NCBI GenBank assembly: GCA_037447655.1
Contig: JBBHKE010002624.1
Span: 197,591-261,590, forward strand
DNA length: 64,000 nt
Source of the DNA: Zygnema cylindricum
Lineage: Eukaryota > Streptophyta > Zygnematophyceae > Zygnematales > Zygnemataceae
Direction of reading: 5' to 3'
Shown here: one piece after another, positions 36,486 through 49,369 of the stretch
How the letters are laid out: every line of letters begins with the position of its first letter
Position numbering within the stretch: position 1 is the stretch's first letter
Made by a program: the position numbers and the translations under genes
The notes under the pieces: generated by a model
The model's input: only the letters and a program-made list of their open reading frames with translations
What the model was told of the DNA's origin: nothing
The model's database searches: none

Positions 36486-37534
36486 TGAAGAAACTAATGG
36501 TTTTATTAGTATTTTCTAGGTCTGAAAAGAAATATAGAAGTCGAGGCAGTCTATCTCTAACTTCTCTCTCCAACTCTCAAACTTGTCGCAGTCACTGAGA
36601 AATTGGAGAGGAAGCTAGAGCCATGGCTACCTTGGCTATCCTGAGGTTTACGGGAATTTTATATTAGGGTTTATATATTTAATTAAAATGTATGTGCCGG
36701 CGGCAGGATTTGATCCTTGTACCTGCCGGCCGGCAGACACAATGTAGCCGGTAGCCTTAGCCGTTTCATCTAGCGGTAGTGTTACCTAGCATATAGTTTG
36801 ATAATTATTTATATATGTATACAAGCGATAAACCATTTAACTAGAATTAATTACGGGATACATAGATCCAGTAATATGTAATGTACGACTTACGGTACGG
36901 ACATAAATCGGTACCGCGCATTTGTTTCGAAAATGAAACAAATACCGCGCATGTATTTATTACGGCTACGATTAAAGACGAATTTAATCGGACGGCCGGG
37001 ATTAGCGCCGAGATCGCGGAGGAAGATTTCGGCGGTTTGTGGCCATCGCCACATCGGATGACGCGTGGCAAAATTCCGTTGGATTGTGGAAACTCCGGAG
37101 ATTATGGCACCGAATCCGGATTTGACATGTGTCGACATTTTGGCCATGTCGTACAATATCCGTACATAAAGTACACCGGCAGCTGTACTTTTGCGTACGG
37201 AACTCAATTCTGATTGGTTTCGTACATCAGTAGATAGAGTCTGTGAGAGAGATAGGACTTAGAAAAATTAGAAGATAGGACCCTCTCTCCCAGAGAGCTT
37301 CTGTACAAAAGGTCAACTTTGACCCTCCATAACTTACTGCTCAGGGGAGCAAATTCAGAGATTCTTTTTGCTATCGACTCAGGGGAGTCTTGTCTTCACA
37401 GGGGTGAAGTTGGTCAGAGTTTTTGTCTGCCAGGGTGGCAGTTATTTTTGCTTAAACACAAAGGGGTCAGGATTATCCTAGAGGCTTCTTGGAAGCTGTC
37501 CACTCTGAGGACTTATGGAGGTCTCAGAGTTTCA
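36486..37534 (+). repeat. Element A 3' LTR
   Basis: TGAAGAAACTAATGG ... GAGTTTCA. Same length as the 5' LTR, with about seven substitutions and no indel. Followed by the target duplication TAACT. Confidence 0.95.
36696..36782 (-). other. tRNA-like module in the element A 3' LTR
   Basis: Same sequence as in the 5' LTR, at the expected offset of 2,655. Confidence 0.5.
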
Positions 37535-37539
37535 TAACT

Positions 37540-38512
37540 ACCACCCTGGCAGACAAAAACACTGACCGCCTCCTTCATGTGAAGGCAAGACTCCCCTGAG
37601 TCGATAGCAAAAAGAATCTTTGAATTTGCTTCCCTGAGCATTTAGTTATGGAGAGTTAAAGTTGACATTTTTATACAGAAGCTCTTTAGGAGAGGGGGTC
37701 CTATCTAACAATTTTTTTTAAGTCCTATCTCTCTCTAAAACTCTATCTACTGATGTACTGCACCAATCATATTGCACTTCCGTACACAAAAGTACAGCTA
37801 CTGGTGTACTTTATATACGGATATTGTACGACATGGCCTAAATGTCGACACGTGTTATATCCAGATTCGGTTCCTTAATCCCCGGAGATGCCATGATCCA
37901 ATGTCATTCTGCCACGTATCATCCGATGTGGCGATGACCAAAAATCGTCGAAATCCTCTTCCGCGATCTCGACATTCATTCCGGCCGCTCGATTAAATGC
38001 ATATTTAATCATAGCCGTGATAAATACCTGCGAGGTATTCATTTCCCTATCGAAACAAATGCACGGTACTTGTTTTTTGTCTGTACGTTAATCCGTACTT
38101 TTACGTAACCGAACCTATGTATCCTGTAAATAGTTTCCGTTAAATGAATTTGTAAGCGTATAAATTTTTATACAATTATCAAACACTGTGTATTGAACAC
38201 TAGTCATAGACTAAATGGATAGAGCTACCGGCTACCGGCGGTTTAAACGGCCAGTAGATACCAAGATCAAATCCTCGGTCCGGCAACTTTACTTTTAGTA
38301 AATCAACTAATTTACTACTGTAAATCAACTAATCTACTACCCGTAAATCTCAGGATAGCATAGGCAACCATGGCTCTAGCTTCCTCTCTGACTTTTAGTG
38401 ACTATAACAAGTGTGGGAGTTGAAGAGAGAAGTTAGAGGCAGATTGCCTTGGCTTCTTTTCTACATTTTATTTTAGACCTAGAAAATACTAAAAGAACCA
38501 TCAATTTCTACA
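37540..38512 (-). repeat. Element B 3' LTR, second part
   Basis: Continues from 33830 after removal of element A and its extra TAACT. Ends TTTCTACA, the inverse of TGTAGAAA. With the first part it totals 1,068 bp. Confidence 0.9.
38205..38285 (+). other. tRNA-like module in the element B 3' LTR
   Basis: CTAAATGGATAGAGCTACCGG (A-box-like) and AGATCAAATCCTC (B-box-like), spaced as in a tRNA, on the strand opposite to the element. Confidence 0.5.
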
Positions 38513-38565
38513 CTCCCCTTATTTTCTAGTCAATCTTCAATTTCAGACCACATTTCTCTTGCAGA

Positions 38566-41500
38566 AAATTAGCTTAGGGGAAGGCATAGGTTTGGTCATC
38601 TTATCTGCTACCATCTCGCTATCTAGTCGGTACTCTAAACTGATTATTTTTGATTTCTACTTTCTCTCTAACAAAGCTGAGTCTAATGTCCATGTGTTTG
38701 GCTTAAAAATGATGTTTAGGATTGGTAGAAATAGCGTTTGCTGCTTGATTATCACAGAAAATTTTCTGCACACCACTCTTAAGGTAACCAAGCTCACCAA
38801 GCAAAGACTTGACCCACAACAATTCTTTTAGAGCAGAGCAAGAGGCCATATACTCAGCCTCCATGGTGAATTGAACAATAACCTTTTGTAGTTTGCTACT
38901 CCGACAACAAGCCCCATCACCCAGATATAATACATATCCTGAAGTACATCTCCTCATCGGTGCATCACCATAACTCGCATCACTCCAAGTAGTGATGTCA
39001 GTATTCTCCCCACCCAAATGCAACCATAGAACCCTAGTTCCTATCAAATATCTAAGAACTCTCTTAGCTGCCTCCCAATCCCTTTTAGTGGGAGCATTTA
39101 GACTTCTAGTCAGTACTCCTACAGCTGCAGCTAAATCCGGCCGGTTACAATTCATAAAATAGATTAGGCTTCCCACTACTTGCCTGTAACGAATAGTCTG
39201 CATGAACTTCTGTTCTTCAGCACTTAATTCCTTATCTAAGACTATGACTCCTTCTTCCTCACTCCCCTCACTTCCGTTCTTTATCTCCATTGGAGTTGTA
39301 CAACTATTAGCTTTATCCATCTGAAATTTTTCCAACATGCAACCTAGTGCTTCCTTTTGAGTCAGTCTTATAATCTTTTTTTCTCGGTCTCTTTCTAGTT
39401 GAATTCCCGAAATATATTTTGCCTCCCCCATATCTTTTATTTCAAATCTCCTCTTAAGATTGGTTTTCAGTTATTAATTATTTCCATTGATTTACTTAAA
39501 ACAAGCAAATCATCAACATAAATTACAATAAATATAACACATTCCTCATCTTCAAAAACATAGATTGAGTGATCTGAGCTGATCTGGATATATCCCCGAC
39601 CGGTAAGAAACTCATCAAGTTTCTTATTCCAATGTCAAGGTGCCTGTTTCAAACCATAAAGGGATTTGATCAGCCGGCATACCTTACTCTCCTCTCCTTC
39701 CTCCACAAATCCTTCGAGTTGTCGCATGAAGATCCCCTCTTCCAATTCTCCGTGCAAAAAGGTTGTCTTGATGTCCATGTGGTACACCTTTATTTCTTCT
39801 GCTGCTGCCAGACTGAGAAATATACGGACGGAGGGAAATTTGACGACCGGGGCAAAGGTTTCCTCGTAGTCGATTCCTTCTTTTTTGTGTAAATCCTTTT
39901 GCCACTAATTGGGCTTTGTATCGCTCAATGGTGTTATCCAAGTTCAATTTTAATTTGAAAACCCACTTACAACTGATTGGTTTTCGGTTAGGTGGAAAAT
40001 CCACCAGCTGCCAAGTATCCGCTGCCATAATTGAGGCCATCTCCTCATTGATGGCTGTCTTTCACCAGTTCCTTTCTTGACAAGTCATCGCCTCTCCATA
40101 ACTCTGAAGTTCCTCTTCATGAGATAGTTTTGTTACCTTTTTATTAACCTACTTTTCCTGCAATCTTTTGCTACTTCTCCTTCCCCCCTCAAAATCTATG
40201 GCCGGAATAGATGGTTCTCGTGGGTTGTTTCAAACACTCTCGGCTTCTCCCCTGTCCTTTGATTCCGAATCAATTTCCACCACGTCTTCCGCTTCGGGTA
40301 GAGTTGTCACTAGAGTTTTCGCAGCCGAGTCTTTTTCGGTTTGATTTGTATCTGCAACAATGTTATCTTCTCTAAAACCTGGATAGTTAAGAAGCTCAAA
40401 GTCATCGGAATTTTTGGACACAAATCTGATTTTTACTGACTTTGTATGCTTGAAGGAATCCACAGACTTTCCTTCATCCATAACTATTAGATGATTTACT
40501 AAGATTATATCTTCCATTTTTATATCATAAACTCTGTATCCTTTAACATCCTGTTCATATCCTAATAAGTATCCTGGTTTTCCTTTAGGATCTAGCTTCC
40601 AATTAGACCGATCTGTATCTAGACTGAATACTTGACTCCCAAAAACCTTTAAGTGGGATATTTTTGGTTTCCGGCCGGTCCATCTCTCATAAGGTGTTTG
40701 ACCTTTTATAGCTGAAGTTAGAACTCTATTTTTGAGGTAATTAACAAAGTTCATTGCTTCTGCCCAAAACCTTTTTCCAATCTTCTTATCCGACAACATA
40801 CTTCTAGCACTATCACTTAATATCCTATTTAATCTTTCAGCTACCCCATTCTGTTCCGGGTTTTTTGGAACTGTCTTTTGGTGTTGGACTCCATCTTCCC
40901 TCAGAAAATCATCAAATTGGTTAGAAGTATATTCTCCACCATTGTCACTCCTTACTCTCTTGATTGGAGTTTCATGGAGTTTTTCGCTCCATGATTTATA
41001 TTGTCTAACACAATCCTGAGGTTCTTACTTGTTTTTCAAAAAATACACTCGGGAATACCGAGACCAATCATCAGTGATAGTCATCATAAATCTCTTCCCC
41101 CCGGGTGAGGGCACTTTGGCCGGTCCCCAAATATTAGTGTGTACTAAATCTAGATTTTTTTCTCCCTTATAGATGGTCGTTTTTGGAAAGGGTAACCTGT
41201 GTGCTTTTCCTTGAGCACATCTACTACAATCACTTAGATTCTCACTCTCACCGAACTTAATCCCTTCCACCACTCCCATCTTTTTCATCTCTCTTAACTT
41301 ATCTAGATTCACATGCCCAAGCCTCTTATGCCACATCATTATATCATGAACACCAGTATAATAAAGTTTCTTCTTTTCATTGCTTAAAATCAGCCTAAAC
41401 ATCCCTTAGCTTCCTTTTTCAGAAGTGAAATAGACTTCCTCCTCAAAACTAGCAGTAAAGACTCCTTTCCTAGTGCTAGTATCAAAACCCTTAACATCTA

Positions 41501-42928
41501 ATATAAACGTTGAGATAAGATTTTTGTTCAGCTCCGGAATAAACAATACATCGGAGAATGTAACTATGGATGTCTTTCCTTCTACTAACACTTTCAGAAC
41601 TAGCGATCCTACGAGAGTAGTAGTGACTGTCCTCCCATCCCCGTACTCTATCTCTACGGTGGGAATCTTTCTTATCTTAGTGAAAATGTGTTTATCCTTA
41701 CACATATGCATGGAGGCACCTGAATCTACAATCCAACTTGCTTCACCTTTCAATCCACCGAAAGCACATTTTTGCTTTCGTGGAATTTCTACCTCATTTG
41801 ACGCTTCCAACTCCTCATCCAATAGGAGCTCATCGTCCTCGTCTTCGGATTCCACCTCATGTACCTGTGTCACAAAGGCCTTTTTCATTCCTCTCGGGGT
41901 TCCACCGGTCTGCCCCTCCTTTAACCGAAGCTTGGTTAGCTTAGTGCACTCCGCCATATAGTGCCCTGGTTTCTTACAGAAATGACATAAACCCTTGGGA
42001 GCCCTTGGTCCGAAATCGTCGGTCTGATTTTTCTGCTCCCCCCCTCCGTAATTTCCGACCGGTCTCTGGGAATCCTTGTTCTTCCAATCAGTCCCATTTT
42101 TCTACTCCCCCCCTCCGTAATTTCCGACCGGTCTCTGGGAATCCTTGTTCTTCCAATCAGTCCCAGCTGCCAAGGCTTGCCCACTCTTTCCTCCCATTCG
42201 GATCTCAATCGTATTCTCCCGAACGAGAATCATTCCTACCACTGAGTTCCATATCCACCTTGAGTCTTGCAAGTCCTGCCCTCGGTTGACTATGTTCTCG
42301 AACTCATCGGGTAACTTCATTAGTAAAGAGTTAACCTTTTCCTTTTCACTAAATTCTTTTCCAACACTCTCTAGCTCCATGAAAAGTGTAGCAAGCTAAT
42401 TGCAAAAATCCAACATCTTCCCCCTTTGTATACATACTTCTTAACTTTCTGATCAGCCAACTGTTGTTGCTCAATCGTACCACTTCGGTACATCTCTATG
42501 AGAGCCATCCAAAGATCGGATGCCCTTTCTACTTGTAAATGAGGACATGGAAGCCCTTGAGTAAGATGGCGGGGAATGAAGTGCTTTGCCGCCATTTTAT
42601 TGAAGTCCCAGGTATCAGTATCATTCTCCTCGTTCCTCGAAATAGGTGACATGAATGCCGAACCAGTTGTTATTGGTGTGGTCGTCTCTTTCTCCCTTCC
42701 TTTGTCCACCACCTCCCCTTCCTTTGTCTCCTCTGTTAAAGATGGATTTGCTTTCTTTGTGAATCTGCTTCCTCCAAACCCTGGAGGGATTTCAAGACTT
42801 GATGGACGCCCCACTCGTCCACTCACTATCCCCCAAAAACTTTTCGCGCATAGAGCTCCTATCATCATACTTTTCCTGTATATGAAGCCAGTTCCATTAA
42901 ATATGGGTACCCTAGAGGGTGGGCCCAT
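38566..42928 (-). pseudogene. Element B gag-pol, broken
   Basis: Translation on the minus strand starts at the PBS ATG (42928, MGPPSRVPIFNG). The earlier LTR ATG seen in D is ACG here. The gag frame shifts near 42420, where a run of C is one base shorter than in D. Further on: zinc knuckle CHFCKKPGHYMAEC (about 41945-41990), protease WIVDSGASMHM (about 41705-41740), integrase with WHKRLGHVN, CSRCAQGKAHRLPFP, VRSDNGGEY and PEQNGVAERLNR (about 41340-40840), RT from CKWVFKLKLN (about 39980) and RNase H to about 38570. Stops are at about 41403-41405, 41025 and 40230, and in gag. A shift lies in the RT near 39880. It is not functional. Confidence 0.9.
42032..42171 (-). repeat. About 70-bp tandem duplication in element B gag
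   Basis: CTCCCCCCCTCCGTAATTTC through AATCAGTCCCA occurs twice in direct succession. Element D has one copy, so the duplication arose in the B lineage. It also carries a stop codon. Confidence 0.85.
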
Positions 42929-42932
42929 AACG
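42921..42932 (-). promoter_or_regulatory. Primer-binding site of element B
   Basis: Minus-strand CGTTATGGGCCC, one base different from the A and D sites, directly after the 5' LTR. Its ATG is the only upstream start left for gag. Confidence 0.8.
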
Positions 42933-44021
42933 TGTAACTGTGAGACCTCCGTAGGTCCTCAGAATGGACAGCTTTCAAGAAGCCTCTAGGATAACCGTGA
43001 CCCCTTTGTGTTTCAGCAAGAATAACTACCACCCTGGTAGACAAAAACTCTGACCACCTCCACCCTTGTGAAGGCAAGACTCTTTTGAGTCGATAGCAAA
43101 AAGAATCTCTGATAGCAAAAAGAATCTCTGAATTTGCTCCCCTGAGCAGTTAGTTATGGAGAGTCAAAGTTGACCTTTTTATACAGAAGCTCTTTGGGAG
43201 AGAGGGTTCTATCTAACAAATTTTTTGAAGTCCTATCGCTCTCTAAAACTCTATCTATTGATGTATGGCACCAATCATATTGCACTTTTGTACACAAAAC
43301 TACAGCTACCGGTGTACTTTATGTATGGATATTGTACGACATGGCCTAAATATTGATACGTGTTATATTCGGATTCAGTTCTTTAATCCCCGGAGATGTT
43401 GCGATCCAATGTCATTCTGCTAAGTGTCATCCGATGTGGCGATGACCAAAAACTGTCAAAATCCTCTTTCGCGATCTCGGCATTCATTCCGGCCTTTCGA
43501 TTAAATGCAAATTTAATCGTAGCCGTAATAAATACCTGCGCGGTATTTGTTTCGCTATCGAAACAAATGCGCGGTACTTGTTTTTTGCCCATACCTTAAT
43601 CTGTACTTTTATAGAACCGAACCTATGTATCCTGTAAATAGTTTGCGTTAAATGAATTTGTCAGCGTAGAAATGTTTATACAATTATCAAACACTCTATA
43701 ATCTAACACTAGTCATGGACTAAATGGAAAGAGCTACCTGCTACCGGCTGTTTAAACGGCCGGTAGATACCAGGATCAAATCCTCGGTCCGATAGTTTTA
43801 CTTTTAGTAAATCAACTAATTTACTACCGTAAACGAACTAATCTACTACCCGTAAATCTCAGGATAGCATAGGCAGCCATGGCTCTAGCTTCCTCTCCGA
43901 CTTTCAGTGACTGCAACAAGTGTGGGAGTTGAAGAGAAAAGTTATAGGCAGACTGCCTTGGCTTCTTTTCTGCATTTTATTTTAGACTTAGAAAATACTA
44001 AAAGAACCATCAATTTCTACA
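42933..44021 (-). repeat. Element B 5' LTR
   Basis: 1,089 bp, TGTAACTGTGAGACC ... TTTCTACA on the plus strand. About 20 bases longer than its partner because of a local duplication of GATAGCAAAAAGAATCTCT near 43095-43130. It carries a tRNA-like module at 43713-43795. Confidence 0.9.
43713..43795 (+). other. tRNA-like module in the element B 5' LTR
   Basis: CTAAATGGAAAGAGCTACC (A-box-like) and GGATCAAATCC (B-box-like), with a CTCGGTCC tail, antisense to the element. Confidence 0.5.
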
Positions 44022-44026
44022 AATAC

Positions 44027-44835
44027 CTCTACCCTCAGTAAATAAACCCTCTTTACCCTTTTTTTTTGGTAAATCCTCCCTTTGACTTCTCTCCTCCTAT
44101 GGGTTGTTAAGATTAGGTTATACAAGAAGATAACAAAAACGCGCTTCTTTCACACTACGTAACCGCTTGGTTGGCCGCTTACCACCGTTCATGATGGCGT
44201 GTCACACGTATGTGGAAAAGAAGGTGAGAGAGTCAACGGCAACAAAAAAGACAGAGTGGTATGCCAAAGTGACCTAAAAATTCGGAGCGTCAATATCCTA
44301 CAAGTTTTGGAAAGTTTTGTACACATATATTTGTTTGACATTTATGTGTAACACGTGTAGGGAGCGACGTGACGAAGTCGCCGCTTGTGCATTTGGTCCT
44401 AACTTTCTACATGGTAGACGACGAAACAAAGTGTTCACTGGACACGTACAAATTTGAACAGGATTCCAACATTGAGGTGACGCCAAAGGGGTTCTCGTCC
44501 CAACGTTGGCATACACATGCATAATACCGGCACGCGAAACATTCAAACTCGACGTCTAACGATATGACGACTCAAAACGTTGTAGCGGCGACACATAGCC
44601 ATTGTCTATTTCATTAATCATACTATTTGGCGATGTCAAGATATCCTCGCCACTTCACAAAAATCATAAGTAACAACACTAAGGCGACGACGCAATGTCG
44701 TCGCCCATGCATTAGAGTGTCACCAAGGCGACGAATGACTATCGTCGCTTTTCCAAAACAAAAGACATTCATCAATTACAATGTACTCGTGGGGGTTAAA
44801 CAAAAATAACGATAAAATAGAGAAGAACCATTGCA
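44027..44835. other. Unassigned sequence with GCGACGA-type hairpins
   Basis: No gene seen. Several short inverted motifs: GGCGACGAC-GCAAT-GTCGTCGCC at about 44682-44704, GCGACGTGACGAAGTCGC at about 44373, and GGCGACGAATGACTATCGTCGC at about 44726. These resemble the interior of the hairpin element at 31984-32092. Confidence 0.4.
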
Positions 44836-44839
44836 ATTA

Positions 44840-45325
44840 ATAAATTGAAGAGAGAGTAAAGATGTGAGAGGAAAAGAAGGGGTGAGAGAGGGCTGATAGG
44901 GGGAGAGAGGTATAGGTGGAGGAGACGGAGCGATAGAAAGAGAGGGAGAGATAGAAAGAGAGGGATAGGGATAAAGAGAGGAGGAAGGAAAGGAGAGGAG
45001 TGGGGAGAGGAGAGAGCATTTAAAAAAAAATAGAGTGAAACCAGGAAAGTAGGAGGCAGAAGAGATCCAGCATGAGGGAGAGAGAGGATTAGGGGAGATC
45101 AAAGGAGAGGGATGAGAGAGAAACGATGAGGGGATGAAAGAGAGGCGAAGAGGAGAGGGATAGATTAAGAGAGGGGGGAGATGATGAAAGATGGCCTAGG
45201 TTGAAGGAGGAATGGAAGGGAGGGGAATGGAAGGGGAAAGGAGGGAATGAATGAAGGAAGAGGAAGGAAGAGGGGAAGGGAAGACCACAACATGGTGGAA
45301 GGAGGAAGGAAGAGATGGATTCAGT
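44840..45325 (-). repeat. Purine-rich tract (pyrimidine-rich on the minus strand)
   Basis: GGGAGAGA/GGAAGG-type repeats that lie just downstream, on the minus strand, of the exon-like fragment ending at about 45411. Confidence 0.85.
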
Positions 45326-45410
45326 GGATAGATGGAAAGGCGCTGGAGTGCCAAAGCATGTAAACAGTCAGGATTAATGCGACAAAGGAAAAAAAGAATG
45401 GTTAAAACAC

Positions 45411-45830
45411 TTACCACATGAGTAGTTTCCTGTGAAGTGTTCGAGGAACTTCTTAAGGGTCCTCGGAATAAGTTTTTCATCTCCGTTGGCTTGTTCGTCG
45501 GCGATCATCCAATTTATTACTCGCATGCGAGTAATCTTCGTCGAAACGTGTTGAATTTTCTGAGGTGTTACCGGGAGGTTAAAGAAGCTTCCACCCACCG
45601 CGTCAACATCTTCGATCGGAGCTTCTTCCTCAAGAGGCCCCTCGTACGTTAATTCTTCCACGTTGCTTGGTATTTGAGACTCGTCCAAATCGCGGATGTC
45701 GCTCCTTCCAAAGTCCGTGCCAATTGGGGATTGAGGGACAGGAACACTTCCGAGGTTTCTAGCAGCATAATTCTCGAACAAAATAGAGATTGACCACATA
45801 TTGGTAAAAAAAAAAGTGAAGTTGAGGTTA
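45411..45830 (-). pseudogene. Exon-like fragment with RVINWMI motif, probably a transposon helix-turn-helix exon
   Basis: Open minus-strand frame encoding YAARNLGSVPVPQSPIGTDF, an acidic middle, then VSTKITRMRVINWMIADEQA and PRTLKKFLEHFTGNYSCG. It is followed by GTAAGTG, a strong splice donor, at about 45412. The second half is related to the fragment at 52800-52985 (VSTKNTSIRVINWIIEDFQQ). Both lead into a pyrimidine-rich tract on their coding strand. A transposase N-terminus is plausible; not proven. Confidence 0.45.
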
Positions 45831-46066
45831 AAAATGAATGCGAAACAAAAAAAAGTATGGATAATAGCAAAGGCATTTGCAAAAGGTGAATAGGTTGTGC
45901 CATGACTGTCCATAAAGAAAAATATATATAGCAAAGAATAATACCCTAAAACAAAGAAAATATGGGAAACGTTTTTCAAACCTACATGTATTCAAAATTC
46001 AACTTTTAATATTTCGTTTAAATTTTGGACGTTGCATATTTTTTACAGCGTCACAACAAAAGTGGG
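45831..46066. other. Unassigned AT-rich sequence
   Basis: No supported feature. The open frame of the fragment above extends here only as hydrophobic low-complexity translation. Confidence 0.3.
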
Positions 46067-46244
46067 AATGGGTAAAAATGAGCGCGGGTAACAATGGGAA
46101 AACATGCACGTGGTAGGCAACACAGTATATGGTGAAAAGACCATGGAAACACTGCAATGGGTAAAAATGAGTGCGGGTTACAATGGGAAAACAAGCACGT
46201 GGTAGGCAACGGTATTTCGTGAAAGGACCATGGAAACGCTGCAA
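46067..46244. repeat. Tandem repeat, two units of about 88 bp
   Basis: AATGGGTAAAAATGAG.GCGGG through CATGGAAAC.CTGC occurs twice in succession (46067-46155 and 46156-46244), about 90% alike. Confidence 0.85.
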
Positions 46245-46499
46245 ATTAATGGATGTACGGATTTTTTTTGGAATGGGCGCTGCTAAAGAGAAGCGGTTGG
46301 TGTTGTGCTATCTAGGACAATTTCTAGCCATAATGTTTACGTGGATTAAAATTTTGTCACGAGTAATGTTGAGTGACCAATCATATGACGAGTTACTGAT
46401 GATCCATCAGATTTTTCGTATATAACAGACTCATTTAGGGTTAACATTAACGCTAATACGTGTTATTTTTGGAAATGGTAATGCTAATACCTGTTATAT
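46245..46499. other. Unassigned sequence
   Basis: No feature recognised. Confidence 0.3.
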
Positions 46500-48060
46500 T
46501 TGGAAGTAACGTTAATAACCTCTAACAAGAAAATTCAACGCAATGTAATTAGAGTTAAAAGGCGTTATTAATGTAATTTTTATGAAAAGCAACGAACATG
46601 CGACGTCATTTTTGGACGTGTTATATTTGGAAGTGCTGCCACCGAAGAGCAATCATTTTAGAGTTAAGACACATATTAACGTTAATTACCTTTAATAAGA
46701 ACATTCAACGCAACGTAACGCGACGTAATTAGAGTTAAAAGACGTTATTAATATAATTTTTATGAAAAGCGACGAACAGGCGTCGTCATTTTTGGGCGTA
46801 CCAGTGTAGCGCGGTCAGTTCCAAATTTGTACTTACACATAATATACCTGATTAAAGGTTACACGATTCCCAATGACGCGTTAACATGTAACTGCGTGAA
46901 AAATATCCAGCACGTACGGATGTACGAATTACGCGACGGCGTATGATTTCAACGATTTTTGCACATGCACATATTTTAGTGTGAAGATATTATCCGCCAT
47001 AATTATTACAAGGAAAATTACAAATTAGAGTTAATGATAAATTAGAATTAACTTTTTTTCTAAAATAAATGAAATTCCTAAGAAGCTTTAATGAGGCTTA
47101 TTGTTTTTTGACGCTATTTATTTCATGACGCTAATAGCGATTCACGGTGTAAATTAAAAAATATATATATCATTTTTTAGCGTTGACGTTTAACTACGTT
47201 TTTCGCAAACCGTGAACAGACGTTACAATTACATGAAGATTACGGTTTCACAAATTTTTACTAGTTACTATTTTAGTGTAAAAATCTAAATCACTTATAA
47301 ATTATTTTGGAAAAATCCCAAATTAGAGTTATGGATAAATTAAAGTGAATTTTTATTTTGAAAAATCTTAAAAACCCAAATAAGAATTAATAAGACTAAT
47401 TATTTTTAAATACTAAATATTTTTTTAACGCTAAAAATGATTCACGGTACAGTGATAACATTAACTCTAATAAATGGTATATTTTTGATTTTTTCATTTG
47501 AAACGCAACCGTATTGTAGTTAAAAATTGTATTAAAGGAAATTTACTCTACTGAAATAGCCGAAAGTCACCTTATTAGAGTTAACAAACCATATTAATGT
47601 AAAATTACACTAATTAACCAGGTCAACGACAACTTTATTAAAGTTAATGAACTATATTAATGTAATTTATTTAACAAAAAAGAGAACAACATTTAGCAAT
47701 GTAAAAGATTCAAAAGTTATAGAATATGAAACCAAATCAAAGTAGCATTTATCAATTTTTAACGTTAACGATTACTTGCGTTTTTTGCAAACCAACGCGG
47801 GCAAACTTTATAATGATGCAAAGTTGTTGTCAAATTTGTACTCGTACCTATATTAGTGCAAGTATCTTTATCGTAGAAAAATTGTACGATAACAAACCCA
47901 AATTAGAGTTATGGATAGATTAGAGTAAAAGGTTTTATTAAAAATGCTAAAAACTCGAATTAGAGTTAATAACACTAATTATTATTTTTTACACTAAGAG
48001 CAATTCACGGTGTAGATATTTTTTAACATTAATAGCTATTCACGATGTACATTAAAGTAT
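46500..48060. repeat. Diverged AT-rich tandem repeat array
   Basis: Two units of about 185 bp (46500-46805) share GTAATTAGAGTTAAAAG, TAATTTTTATGAAAAGC and CGTCATTTTTGG. Further right, larger units share ATTTTAGTGT, AATTAGAGTTATGGATAAAT and ATTCACGGTGTA. The central motif sits at about 47023, 47321 and 47901, a period of about 290-300 with one degraded unit. No coding capacity. Confidence 0.6.
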
Positions 48061-49242
<1,182 letters not shown>

Positions 49243-49369
49243 TAAGGATAAATGGGAACCAATTGGAAAAAAAATGGGTAAAAATAGAAAGAAAATGATT
49301 AAATTGTTTGCTAACATAAGTGTGAACAAAAAATTAAGATTTTAGAGAATAAATTGGTGTAAGTTAGCA

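Larger units (their letters stand above)
33831..37534 (+). mobile_element. Element A: internally deleted Ty1/copia retrotransposon nested in element B
   Basis: LTRs 33831-34879 and 36486-37534, each 1,049 bp at a constant offset of 2,655 with no indel. I count about seven differences. Perfect 5-bp target duplication TAACT at 33826-33830 and 37535-37539. PBS directly after the 5' LTR and AAAATAAGGGGAG directly before the 3' LTR. The 1.6-kb internal region keeps only the first gag codons and RT/RNase H. Confidence 0.95.
33736..44021 (-). mobile_element. Element B: Ty1/copia retrotransposon, minus strand, decayed, hosting element A
   Basis: LTRs at 33736-38512 (interrupted by A) and 42933-44021, both TG..CA on the minus strand. 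The order of the internal region on the minus strand is PBS (42921-42932), gag, protease, integrase, RT, RNase H and polypurine tract (38513-38526), the Ty1/copia order. The flanks are AATAT (33731-33735) and AATAC (44022-44026), a 5-bp target duplication with one mismatch. B has inserted into minus-strand sequence that I assign to the older DNA transposon. Confidence 0.9.

Noticed and set aside
41473-41961. Plus-strand 162-codon frame in element B (and its counterpart 61659-62147 in D)
   Set aside because: Antisense shadow of the gag-protease region of the minus-strand elements.
46500-48060. CRISPR-like or centromeric array
   Set aside because: Units are diverged, unequal in length and lack distinct spacers. 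A centromere role cannot be judged from one window.
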